This document shows positions 1 to 6,317 of a stretch of DNA of 10,851 nucleotides, in pieces. The stretch is from assembly GCA_020029625.1 (NCBI GenBank), contig JAIBJP010000049.1, positions 1-10,851 on the forward strand. The letters run 5' to 3'. The notes under the pieces were generated by a model, which saw nothing but the letters and a program-made list of their open reading frames with translations, did not search any database and had not been told where the DNA came from. Made by a program: the position numbers and the translations under genes. Each line of letters opens with the position of its first letter. Within the stretch, counting starts at the first letter, position 1. Source of the stretch: Actinomycetota bacterium. GTDB taxonomy: Bacteria > Actinomycetota > Thermoleophilia > Gaiellales > Gaiellaceae.

Positions 1-162
1 CCGGTCTTCGAGGCGCTGCTCCGCGAAGGCGTGATCGTGCGGCCGCTCGGCCCCTTCGGCGCCCCCGGCGCAATTCGGGTGACGGTCGGGACGCGCGAGG
101 AGAACGACCTCTTCGCGGCTGCGCTCGAGCGCGTCCTCGAAAGCGCGAAAACCGCCCTTTGA
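1..162 (+). CDS. hisC: Histidinol-phosphate aminotransferase, C-terminal end (partial)
   Basis: The window opens inside a gene; the last 53 codons are present, ending in TGA at 160-162. The tail reads through a 'LLREGVIVRPLG' stretch, then 'GAPGAIRVTVGT' and 'EEND', the usual C-terminal pattern of HisC-type class I/II PLP aminotransferases, where the Arg of 'IRVTVG' belongs to the substrate-carboxylate site. HisC converts imidazole acetol phosphate and glutamate to histidinol phosphate in histidine biosynthesis (cytoplasm). The catalytic lysine lies upstream of the window and cannot be checked. A related aromatic or other class I aminotransferase is possible, but the 'GTREEND' ending favours HisC. 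The next gene starts 31 bp downstream on the same strand. Confidence 0.82.
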   Translation, partial: PVFEALLREGVIVRPLGPFGAPGAIRVTVGTREENDLFAAALERVLESAKTAL

Positions 163-193
163 GGGGCTTCTGGCGTCACGGCTCGGTGGTACG

Positions 194-1447
194 GTGCGGA
201 CCGTGATGCGGGGGATCAGGGGGGCTCGCCTCGGGCTGCTGAAGGATGCTCCGGCCTTCCGCCTGCTGTTCCTCGCGACGCTCGCTTCGAGCATCGGGAC
301 GTGGCTCGCCTTCGTCGCTCTGGTCATCGACGTCGGCGGGCGGACGGACGACGCGAACTGGGTCAGCGCGCTGCTGATCGTCGAGTTTCTCCCCATCATC
401 GTCATCGGCTTCTTCGCCGGTCGTCTCATCGATCGCGTCTCGCGGCGCTGGATCCTCGTGGTCTCGGACGCGGTGCGCGCAGGCGTCTTCTTCGCGCTCC
501 CGTTCACGACCAGCGCGCTCCAGATCATCACGCTCGCATTTGCCGCAGGCATCGCCACGAGCCTCTTCCGGCCGGCGGTGTACGCAGGGCTCCCGAACCT
601 CGTCTCCGACCGGGACCTGCCGGAGGCGAACGGCATCCTCCAGACCGCCGACAACCTCACCTGGACGATCGGGTCGGTGGTCGGCGGCGCGCTCGTCGCG
701 GCGACCAGCCCTGACGTCGCCTACATCGTCAACGGGGTGAGCTTCGCCGTCTCGGCCGTCCTCATCCTGCGGATCCGGCAGCGCTTCGAGGAGGCCGACC
801 GCGCGCCCAGCCGCGGAGGATGGAAGGACCTCACCGAAGGGCTCGCCCTCGCGGTTCGTTCTCGCGCGCTCCTCACCGTCCTCGTCGCCTGGAGCATCGT
901 CATGCTCGCCAACGCGGGGGTGAACGTCTCGGAGTACTTCCTCGCCACGGAGGTCTTCAAGGGAGGCGACTTCGGCTACGGACTCCTTGTCGGCGCCACG
1001 GGTCTGGGTCTCGTCGCCGGCAGTCTTTTCGGCGGCAGTTGGGTCTCCCAACGTGGCCTGGCCGTCCCGTACGCGGTCTCGATCGCGCTGATGGCGCTGG
1101 GCTTCGGAGCGGCGGCGGTCGCGCCGAACGTCTGGGTCGCGGCGCTCGTCGTCATCGCCGCCGGCGCAGGAAACGGAGTGGCAGTGGTCACCAACGCGCT
1201 GCTCGTGCAGCGCGGAGCGCCCGATCGGCTGCGTGGGCGTGCGTTCACCGTGGTCATGAGCGTCGGCTACGCCGTCCTCGGTCTGGGAATGGTCGTCGCC
1301 GGGCCGCTGACGAACGCCATCGGCGCGCGGGCGGTGTGGGGGATCTCGGCGGGCCTCACGGCCCTCGGCGCCCTGGTCGGGCTCGTGCTCGTGCGCGGCG
1401 TGACGCCGGAGATGAGGCCAGGCGACGCCCTGCCGGCGAGCGATTGA
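194..1447 (+). CDS. MFS exporter, EntS/MFS_3-like
   Basis: A 417-residue integral membrane protein of the major facilitator superfamily, predicted to be a proton-driven exporter in the cytoplasmic membrane. The sequence is almost wholly hydrophobic helices separated by short charged loops, consistent with about 12 membrane segments. The motif-A loop between helices 2 and 3 is visible at residues 76-86 ('GRLIDRVSRRW'), and 'LPEANGILQT' near residue 145 is typical of the MFS_3/enterobactin-exporter-like branch. The substrate cannot be told. The GTG at 194 follows a weak GGTGG (185-189); GTG 203 and ATG 206 are in-frame alternatives. It ends in TGA overlapping the TTG start of meaB by 4 bp, so the two are probably translationally coupled. 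Its link to propionate or amino-acid metabolism is only by position. Confidence 0.88.
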   Translation: MRTVMRGIRGARLGLLKDAPAFRLLFLATLASSIGTWLAFVALVIDVGGRTDDANWVSALLIVEFLPIIVIGFFAGRLIDRVSRRWILVVSDAVRAGVFFALPFTTSALQIITLAFAAGIATSLFRPAVYAGLPNLVSDRDLPEANGILQTADNLTWTIGSVVGGALVAATSPDVAYIVNGVSFAVSAVLILRIRQRFEEADRAPSRGGWKDLTEGLALAVRSRALLTVLVAWSIVMLANAGVNVSEYFLATEVFKGGDFGYGLLVGATGLGLVAGSLFGGSWVSQRGLAVPYAVSIALMALGFGAAAVAPNVWVAALVVIAAGAGNGVAVVTNALLVQRGAPDRLRGRAFTVVMSVGYAVLGLGMVVAGPLTNAIGARAVWGISAGLTALGALVGLVLVRGVTPEMRPGDALPASD

Positions 1448-2439
1448 CTCGCGGCTGGACCGTCGAGCGGCTGGTCGAAGGCGTCCGCAGCGGTGACCGC
1501 CGGGCGCTCGCGCGTGCGATCACGCTGATCGAGAGCTCGGACGAGCGCTCCTATGAGCTGATCAAGCAGCTCTATCCCGAGACCGGGCGGGCTTACGCGG
1601 TGGGCGTCACCGGCCCGCCCGGCGTGGGGAAGTCGAGCCTCATCAGCGCCCTCGTCCGCCACGTTCGCGCACAGGACCGCAGCGTGGGCGTGATCTCCGT
1701 CGACCCGTCGAGCCCGTTCACGCGAGGAGCTCTCCTCGGCGACCGCATTCGCCTGGCCGACCATTTCCTCGACCCCGAGGTCTTCATCCGCTCGATGGGG
1801 ACGCGGGGTCACCTCGGCGGGCTCGCGGAGGCGACACTCCAGGCAGCGCTGCTTCTCGACGCGGCCGGCAAGGATCTCGTCTTCCTCGAGACCGTCGGGG
1901 CCGGCCAGAGCGAGGTCGAGATCATCACGATCGCGGACACCGTCCTGCTGGTCCTCATGCCCGGCTCGGGCGACTCCATCCAGGCGCTGAAGGCGGGAAT
2001 CATGGAGATTCCGGACGTGATCGCCGTCAACAAGCGCGACCATCCCGCGGCCAAGACGATGGTGAACGAGGTGCGTTCGATTCTCGCCCTGGACACGGAC
2101 GAGGGCTGGCGGCCGCCGATCGTCCTCACCGAGGCGCTGCAGGGTGAGGGGATCGAGGAGCTCTGGGACAAGGTCGAGCAGCACCGCCGTTATCTGGAGG
2201 AGAACGAGCTGCTGGCCGAGCGCCGCGCGCAGCATCTCGCCGGCGAGGTCTTTGCGGTCGCCAGTGCAAGGGCGAAGAGCCACCTGGAACAAGCCGTGAC
2301 GGACAATCCAGAGCTCCAGCGTCTCCTGGGCGAGGTCCAGCGCCGCGAGCTCGATCCGCTGACAGCGGTCCGCGAGATCCTCCAGAAGGTGTTCAAAATG
2401 AGCTCTCATGGCGATCCGAACAGGCCCGACGCTCGCTGA
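1444..2439 (+). CDS. meaB: Methylmalonyl-CoA mutase-associated GTPase MeaB/ArgK
   Basis: A 331-residue cytoplasmic SIMIBI-class G3E GTPase. MeaB family members gate adenosylcobalamin loading and protect methylmalonyl-CoA mutase from inactivation, in the route propionyl-CoA to succinyl-CoA. Visible motifs: P-loop 'GPPGVGKSS' (57-65), 'SVDPSSPFTRGALLGDR' (85-101), 'RSMGTRGHLGG' (116-126), 'ETVGAGQSE' (149-157), and the base-specificity motif NKRD (196-199). Length matches the family. The open frame runs upstream to 820, but that part is only the shadow of the MFS gene. The family N-terminus ('RLVEGVRSGDRRALARAITL') fits a TTG at 1444 that overlaps the MFS stop (TTGA). The 3' end overlaps ilvA by 32 bp. 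The mutase itself is not in the window. Confidence 0.93.
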   Translation: MTRGWTVERLVEGVRSGDRRALARAITLIESSDERSYELIKQLYPETGRAYAVGVTGPPGVGKSSLISALVRHVRAQDRSVGVISVDPSSPFTRGALLGDRIRLADHFLDPEVFIRSMGTRGHLGGLAEATLQAALLLDAAGKDLVFLETVGAGQSEVEIITIADTVLLVLMPGSGDSIQALKAGIMEIPDVIAVNKRDHPAAKTMVNEVRSILALDTDEGWRPPIVLTEALQGEGIEELWDKVEQHRRYLEENELLAERRAQHLAGEVFAVASARAKSHLEQAVTDNPELQRLLGEVQRRELDPLTAVREILQKVFKMSSHGDPNRPDAR

Positions 2440-3601
2440 GATCGAAGCCGCGCGAGAGCGGATCGGAGCGCTGGCGCGCGTTACGCCGGTCTTCTCGTCA
2501 GAGACGCTCTCTCGGCGAAGCGGCCGGCCCGTCATGGTCAAGGCGGAGAACCTGCAGCGAACCGGCTCGTTCAAGATTCGCGGCGCGGTCAACAAGATCG
2601 CGACGCTGACCGACGAGGAGCGTGCCGCGGGCGTCGTCACGGCGAGCGCCGGGAACCACGGCCAGGCGGTGGCTCTCGCGGCGCGCGAGGCGGGTGTGGC
2701 CGCGACCGTCTTCATGCCCCAGGACGCTCCGATGGCAAAGGTGGACGCGACCCGCAGCTATGGGGCCGAGGTCGTCCTGGTCGGCGACGGGTTCGACGAG
2801 GCCGACGTGGCGGCCCAGGAGCGCGTGGAAGCCGGCGCGACGCTGGTCCACGCATTCGAGGACGAGGTCGTGATCGCGGGGCAGGGGACGCTCGGGCTCG
2901 AGATCGCAGAGCAGGTCGGCGAGCTCGAGACACTCGTCGTGCCCATCGGTGGAGGAGGGCTCGCGTCGGGAATCGCGCTCGCCCTCAACGAGCTACGCCC
3001 GGAGGTCAAGATCGTCGGCGTCCAGGCGGAGACCTGCGCGCCGTTTGCAGGCGGCGGCGAGCCCGGGCACACGATCGCGGACGGCATCGCGGTCAAAAAG
3101 CCCGGCGAGCTCACCAAGTCGATCCTCGCCGACCGGCTCGACGAGGTCGTGACCGTGAGTGATCGCGAGATCGCGCAAGCGATCGTGCTGCTCCTCGAGC
3201 GCGTCAAGCTCGTGGTCGAGGGCGCGGGAGCCGCTTCGGTCGCGGCTGTCCTTGGCGGCAAGGTGCAAGGCAACGGGCCTGCCTGCGTCCTCCTCTCGGG
3301 GGGCAACATCGACGCGACGCTCCTGATCGAGATCGCTCGCCACGGTCTCACCCAGGCGGGCAGGTTCCTCGTCATCCGGGCGAAGATCGACGACCGGCCC
3401 GGCGCGCTCGCGCGCCTGCTCGGCCTGATCGCCGACGAGCGGGTGAACGTCCTCTCCGTCGAGCACCACCGGGAGGGAATCGACCTGCCCGTGATCGGGA
3501 CGGAGGTGGAGCTCACTCTCGCCACGCGAGACGAAGAGCACTGCGACGAGCTGCTCGAGCGCCTGGCCGAGTGGGGCTATGCGACTGAGCGCGTCAGCTA
3601 G
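2408..3601 (+). CDS. ilvA: Threonine ammonia-lyase (threonine dehydratase) with C-terminal ACT domain
   Basis: A 397-residue PLP enzyme (fold type II) that deaminates L-threonine to 2-oxobutyrate, in the cytoplasm. The PLP Schiff-base lysine is K56 in 'SFKIRGA'; N83 lies in 'SAGNHGQ'; the phosphate-binding loop is 'GGGGL' (181-185); 'LLSGGNID' (295-302) is the C-terminal cofactor motif. Residues about 320-397 ('FLVIRAKIDDRPGALARLL') form one ACT domain, as in the shorter IlvA/TdcB-like enzymes of about 400 residues rather than the 500-residue E. coli IlvA, so small-molecule feedback is likely. The ATG at 2408 lies inside meaB (32-bp overlap) with only a weak Shine-Dalgarno, which suggests coupled translation. 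The product can feed either isoleucine synthesis or propionyl-CoA; the meaB neighbour favours the latter. Some annotators would call it tdcB. Confidence 0.92.
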   Translation: MAIRTGPTLAEIEAARERIGALARVTPVFSSETLSRRSGRPVMVKAENLQRTGSFKIRGAVNKIATLTDEERAAGVVTASAGNHGQAVALAAREAGVAATVFMPQDAPMAKVDATRSYGAEVVLVGDGFDEADVAAQERVEAGATLVHAFEDEVVIAGQGTLGLEIAEQVGELETLVVPIGGGGLASGIALALNELRPEVKIVGVQAETCAPFAGGGEPGHTIADGIAVKKPGELTKSILADRLDEVVTVSDREIAQAIVLLLERVKLVVEGAGAASVAAVLGGKVQGNGPACVLLSGGNIDATLLIEIARHGLTQAGRFLVIRAKIDDRPGALARLLGLIADERVNVLSVEHHREGIDLPVIGTEVELTLATRDEEHCDELLERLAEWGYATERVS

Positions 3602-3625
3602 ACGGGCCGTCGGCTAGACGGGCCG
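3598..3625. repeat. 12-bp direct repeat at two convergent stop codons
   Basis: The 12-mer CTAGACGGGCCG occurs at 3598-3609 and again at 3614-3625, a 16-bp period. The first copy holds the TAG stop of ilvA (3599-3601, plus strand). The second holds the CTA that is the TAG stop of the small minus-strand ORF (3614-3616). CTAG is its own reverse complement, so one sequence can end genes on both strands. No U-tract or strong hairpin is seen, so this is not a standard terminator. It may be a short tandem duplication. Confidence 0.6.
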
Positions 3626-3796
3626 GGCGACGGGCTGCCTGACGCTCCGCTCACCGATGAGGCTGCGGATGCGGCTCAGCAGGCTGGGCCGGTCGTCCGG
3701 GACGAGCCGCGCGAGTTGGCGCTTGCGCGCCTCGCGAAGCATGTCCTCGTGACGCTCGTGGGCGATTGCCAGGTGGGTATGGGGGCTGTAGTACAT
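3614..3796 (-). CDS. Small basic hypothetical protein (60 aa)
   Basis: I do not recognise a named family. The ATG at 3796-3794 opens a 60-residue frame beginning 'MYYSPHTHLAIAHERHEDML', followed by an Arg/Lys-rich helical stretch ('REARKRQLARL') and a basic tail ending 'RQPVARPV'. Most codons end in G or C, as in neighbouring genes, and the composition (His-rich start, amphipathic helix) is protein-like rather than shadow-like. A longer frame upstream to 4018 exists, but there it is only the antisense of the DUF3052 gene. Upstream of the ATG is a weak GGTGAG, close to the start. It is convergent with ilvA (12 bp between stops) and divergent from the DUF3052 gene. No signal peptide or membrane segment; the basic helix could bind nucleic acid, but that is only a guess. 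Confidence 0.6.
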   Translation of the reverse strand: MYYSPHTHLAIAHERHEDMLREARKRQLARLVPDDRPSLLSRIRSLIGERSVRQPVARPV

Positions 3797-3835
3797 GCTC
3801 ACCAGACGGAAGGGGGCGTGACAATCTTCCTGAGG

Positions 3836-4249
3836 ATGCATCAGGACTACTCGCAGACACCGCTGCCGAAGAAGCTCGGCATCAAGGAGGACTCGCGCGT
3901 CGCGCTCCAGGGCGCGCCTCAGGGCTTCGCCGAGGCAATCGGCGTCTCGCGGCGGACGAGGGGAGAGCTCGACGTCGTCGTCGTGTTCGCGACCCGCCAG
4001 GGAGAGCTCATCCGCCATTTTCTCGCGCTAGCACGGCGGCTCGAGCCGGACGGCGGTCTCTGGGTGGCCTGGCCCAAGAAGTCGGCCAAGGTCAAGACGG
4101 ACCTGTCGTTCGAGGCCGTACAGCAGGTCGGCCTCGACGCAGGCCTCGTGGACAACAAGAGCTGCTCGATCGACGAGACCTGGCAGGCTCTGCGCTTCGT
4201 CTACCGGCTCTCTGACCGCCCGGCGAGCTCGAGCAAGCGCTCGGCGTAG
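3836..4249 (+). CDS. DUF3052 family protein
   Basis: A 137-residue cytoplasmic protein of unknown function, of the DUF3052 type common in Actinomycetota. It has the family's usual opening 'YSQTPLPKKLGIKEDSRVAL' (5-24), a central alpha/beta core 'ELDVVVVFATRQGEL' (44-58), 'PDGGLWVAWPKK' (71-82), and 'GLVDNKSCSIDETWQALRFVYR' near 103-124, which is nearly always kept in this family. The fold resembles a small Rossmann-like domain, but no catalytic residues are evident. The ATG at 3836 fits the family N-terminus; an in-frame GTG at 3818, right after AAGGGGG, is an alternative, and the frame stays open to a TTG at 3716. The last dozen residues extend past the family end and overlap the convergent DUF72 gene by 49 bp. 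Confidence 0.83.
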   Translation: MHQDYSQTPLPKKLGIKEDSRVALQGAPQGFAEAIGVSRRTRGELDVVVVFATRQGELIRHFLALARRLEPDGGLWVAWPKKSAKVKTDLSFEAVQQVGLDAGLVDNKSCSIDETWQALRFVYRLSDRPASSSKRSA

Positions 4250-4869
4250 AGCGGAGCGGTCGGCTCGTCCTCGTGGCGGAAATAGCAGTACACGTCCCGT
4301 CCTTGCTCCAGCGCGGGCCGTACGTCCGCCGCGAGGGCGGCGAGGCTCTCCTCGTCGTAGGGCGGGTCGCGGAGACGCAGGTACGAGAACGGCGCACCGT
4401 CGAGGGAGCCCACCCGCGCGATGCCCCGCTCGTCGAGGAGGGGCTGGACGTCAGGCTCCGACCACGATTCGTGGCGGAAGTCGAGGGCCCAGCGAAGCGT
4501 GGGGGAGAGCGAATCGAGCAGCAGGCGGAGGAAACCGTTGTCCCGCGCCTGCGGCACCTTGATCCGTACGGGGCCGAGCCGCTCGCCGAGGACGCCGGCG
4601 GTCTGCGCGAAGGCGTCTACGCCTTGGACGCGGCCGAACGACGTCGCCCCTCTCGTCATCGTCAACGCGAAGCGGAAGGTCTCGGGCGTCTGCTCGGCCC
4701 AGCGCTTGAACTGGCCTTCGGCAGGCAGCCGGTAGAAGGTCGTGTTCAGCTCGACGGAGGGCAGACGCGCCGAGTAGAGGCGGAGGAACTCCTCCGGCCG
4801 TGACTCAACGGGGTAGAAGCCCCCCTTCCAGCTCGGGTACGAGAACCCGGACGACCCGGCGTAGAGCGT
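4201..4869 (-). CDS. DUF72 (YecE-like) protein with apparent ACG start
   Basis: A DUF72 TIM-barrel-like protein of unknown function. Reading from 4869 gives 222 residues: 'LYAGSSGFSYPSWKGGFYP' (2-20), 'VELNTTFYRLP' (39-49), 'RWAEQTPETFRFAL' (56-69), 'RWALDFRHESW' in the middle, and 'DVYCYFRHEDEPTAPLYA' near the end, all in family order. No ATG, GTG or TTG lies in frame between the DUF4242 stop and a TTG at 4665. That TTG would remove the first 68 residues, including the best conserved motifs. The codon where the family's initiator Met sits is ACG (4869-4867), 5 bp after the upstream stop; a GGAAGG lies about 12 nt before it. Either ACG is used, or a real ATG has been lost by mutation or sequencing error. 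At 222 residues it is somewhat shorter than E. coli YecE. Confidence 0.82.
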   Translation of the reverse strand, partial: TLYAGSSGFSYPSWKGGFYPVESRPEEFLRLYSARLPSVELNTTFYRLPAEGQFKRWAEQTPETFRFALTMTRGATSFGRVQGVDAFAQTAGVLGERLGPVRIKVPQARDNGFLRLLLDSLSPTLRWALDFRHESWSEPDVQPLLDERGIARVGSLDGAPFSYLRLRDPPYDEESLAALAADVRPALEQGRDVYCYFRHEDEPTAPLYAERLLELAGRSESR

Positions 4870-4874
4870 CCCTG

Positions 4875-5126
4875 CTACGAGCCTTCCTGAACCTCGTAGA
4901 CCTCGTCCGCGACGAGGCCGTGTGCATCGCGGTGGACGATGTTGGCGGCCTCGGGGTTCGGTGCCTCGACGAGGCAGAAGATCTTGCCCTCCTGCTCGGC
5001 GACCCAGTAGCTCTTGTAGTTGACGCCGTGCTTCGCTTGCTCCTGCAAGTCCTTCATGTGCGCGTCGGCTACGTCCGAGGCCGACACGCCACCCTCGATG
5101 TTGTGCACGTCCATGTACAGCGGCAT
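4875..5126 (-). CDS. DUF4242 (SCO4226-like nickel-binding) small protein
   Basis: An 83-residue cytoplasmic protein of the DUF4242 family, whose studied member, Streptomyces SCO4226, is a ferredoxin-fold nickel-binding protein. Family hallmarks: 'MPLYMDVHNIEGGVSASDVA' (1-20), 'YWVAEQEGKIFCLVEAPN' (40-57) and 'VHRDAHGLVADEVYEV' (64-79). Histidines at 8, 23, 65 and 69 are candidate metal ligands. The ATG at 5126 is preceded by AGAGAGGA with 6 nt spacing, the best ribosome binding site in this minus-strand run. The stop is 5 bp before the ACG of the DUF72 frame, so the two are likely co-translated. A 47-bp gap separates it from the acyl-CoA dehydrogenase upstream; no clear promoter is seen there. 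The physiological role in this organism is unknown. Confidence 0.87.
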   Translation of the reverse strand: MPLYMDVHNIEGGVSASDVADAHMKDLQEQAKHGVNYKSYWVAEQEGKIFCLVEAPNPEAANIVHRDAHGLVADEVYEVQEGS

Positions 5127-5173
5127 CCCTGTTCCTCTCTGTCGTTCGACGGCCCGATCCTAACGCGGGGCGG

Positions 5174-6307
5174 CTAGAAGCCCAAGTGCCGTGCGATCAC
5201 GAGTCGCTGCACCTCGTTCGTCCCCTCGCCGATCTCGAGCACCTTCTGGTCGCGGTAGAGGCGCGAGATCGGGTACTCGTCCATGTAGCCGTAGCCCCCG
5301 TGGATCTGCAGCGACTGGTTCGCGACCCGATGCGCGAGCTCGCCGGTGTAGAGCTTCGCCATCGCCGCGGCCTGCGCAAACGGCCGCCCCTGGTCCTTCA
5401 GCCACGCGGCCTTGTAGACCAGTCCCCGCCCGGCCTCGATCTCCGTCGCCATGTCGGCAAGCTTGAACTGGACTGCCTGGAACTTCGAGATCGGCTGGCC
5501 GAATTGCTGCCGCTCGCGGGCATAGGACGCGGCGAGCTCGTAGGCGCCTTGCGCGAGCCCTAGTCCCATGGCGCCGATCGAGATGCGCCCGCCGTCGAGG
5601 ATCTCGAGGAACTGGCGGTAGCCGGCCCCGCGCTCGCCGAGGAGGTTGCCCTCCGGAACCGCGCAGTCGCGGAAGGAGAGCTCGCGCGTGTCCGCCGCGT
5701 TCCAGCCCATCTTGCGCATCGGCGTCGAGATCTCGTACCCCTCGGTTCCGTTCGGCACGATCAGGTTCGAGATCTCCTCGTCGCCGGTCTTCGCGGTGAT
5801 CGTCACGCAGGCGGAGATGTCCGTGCCGGCGTTCGTGATGAAGATCTTGGAGCCGTTCACCACCCACTTTCCATCGCGGAGCTCGGCCGTCGTGCGCGTC
5901 GCGCCGGCGTCCGAGCCAGCGTCGGGCTCGGTGAGGCCGAACGCCGCGAGCTTCTGGCCGGAGGCGAGCTCGGGGAGCCATTCGCGCTTCTGCTCCTCGT
6001 TTCCGAACAGGAAGATCGGCATCGTCCCGAGCGAGGTGTGCGCCGCGACCGTGATCGCGACGGACGAGTCGATGCGCGTGAGCTCCTCGATCGCAAGCGT
6101 GTACGAGAGGGTGTCCCCGCCTCCGCCGCCGTACTCCTCGGGGATGGGAATCCCCATGAGACCGAGCTCGGCGAGCTCGGCGACGATCTCGTAGGGAAAG
6201 CGGTGCTCGCGGTCGAGCTCTTCGGCCACGGGCGCGATCCGCTCCTCGGCGAAATCGCGCACGGTGCGCCGCAGCAGCTCGTGCTCCTCGGAGAGGTCGA
6301 AGTTCAC
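5174..6307 (-). CDS. Acyl-CoA dehydrogenase
   Basis: A 377-residue FAD flavoenzyme that oxidises acyl-CoA to trans-2-enoyl-CoA, passing electrons to electron-transfer flavoprotein. N-terminal helical domain 'EEHELLRRTVRDFAEERIAP' (7-26); the signature 'FGLTEPDAGSDAGA' (123-136) in the beta domain; 'RQQFGQPISKFQAVQFKLADM' (266-286); 'QIHGGYGYMDEYPISRLYRD' (334-353); catalytic base E361 in 'EIGEGTNEVQR' (359-369), at the short/medium-chain position. Chain length cannot be fixed; short or branched (butyryl-, isovaleryl- or 2-methylbutyryl-like) substrates are most likely. The frame is open upstream to 6385, but the conserved N-terminus fits GTG at 6307 ('VNFDLSEEHE'), 10 bp after the aminopeptidase stop. 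No clear Shine-Dalgarno is seen. Confidence 0.94.
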   Translation of the reverse strand: MNFDLSEEHELLRRTVRDFAEERIAPVAEELDREHRFPYEIVAELAELGLMGIPIPEEYGGGGGDTLSYTLAIEELTRIDSSVAITVAAHTSLGTMPIFLFGNEEQKREWLPELASGQKLAAFGLTEPDAGSDAGATRTTAELRDGKWVVNGSKIFITNAGTDISACVTITAKTGDEEISNLIVPNGTEGYEISTPMRKMGWNAADTRELSFRDCAVPEGNLLGERGAGYRQFLEILDGGRISIGAMGLGLAQGAYELAASYARERQQFGQPISKFQAVQFKLADMATEIEAGRGLVYKAAWLKDQGRPFAQAAAMAKLYTGELAHRVANQSLQIHGGYGYMDEYPISRLYRDQKVLEIGEGTNEVQRLVIARHLGF

Positions 6308-6317
6308 GGGTCGAGCA

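Noticed and set aside
176..1051. Long minus-strand ORF (291 aa) opposite the first MFS gene
   Set aside because: Asp/Glu/Arg-rich, low-complexity antisense product typical of GC-rich genes; no domain features.
820..1443. Upstream extension of the meaB frame to a 539-residue protein
   Set aside because: The first about 208 residues are Arg-rich shadow of the MFS gene; family alignment places the start at TTG 1444.
3716..3835. TTG start at 3716 for the DUF3052 gene
   Set aside because: The added residues are not family-like and lie antisense to the small 60-residue ORF.
4273..4803. 176-residue plus-strand ORF opposite the DUF72 gene
   Set aside because: The DUF72 motifs on the minus strand are unambiguous; this frame is its shadow.
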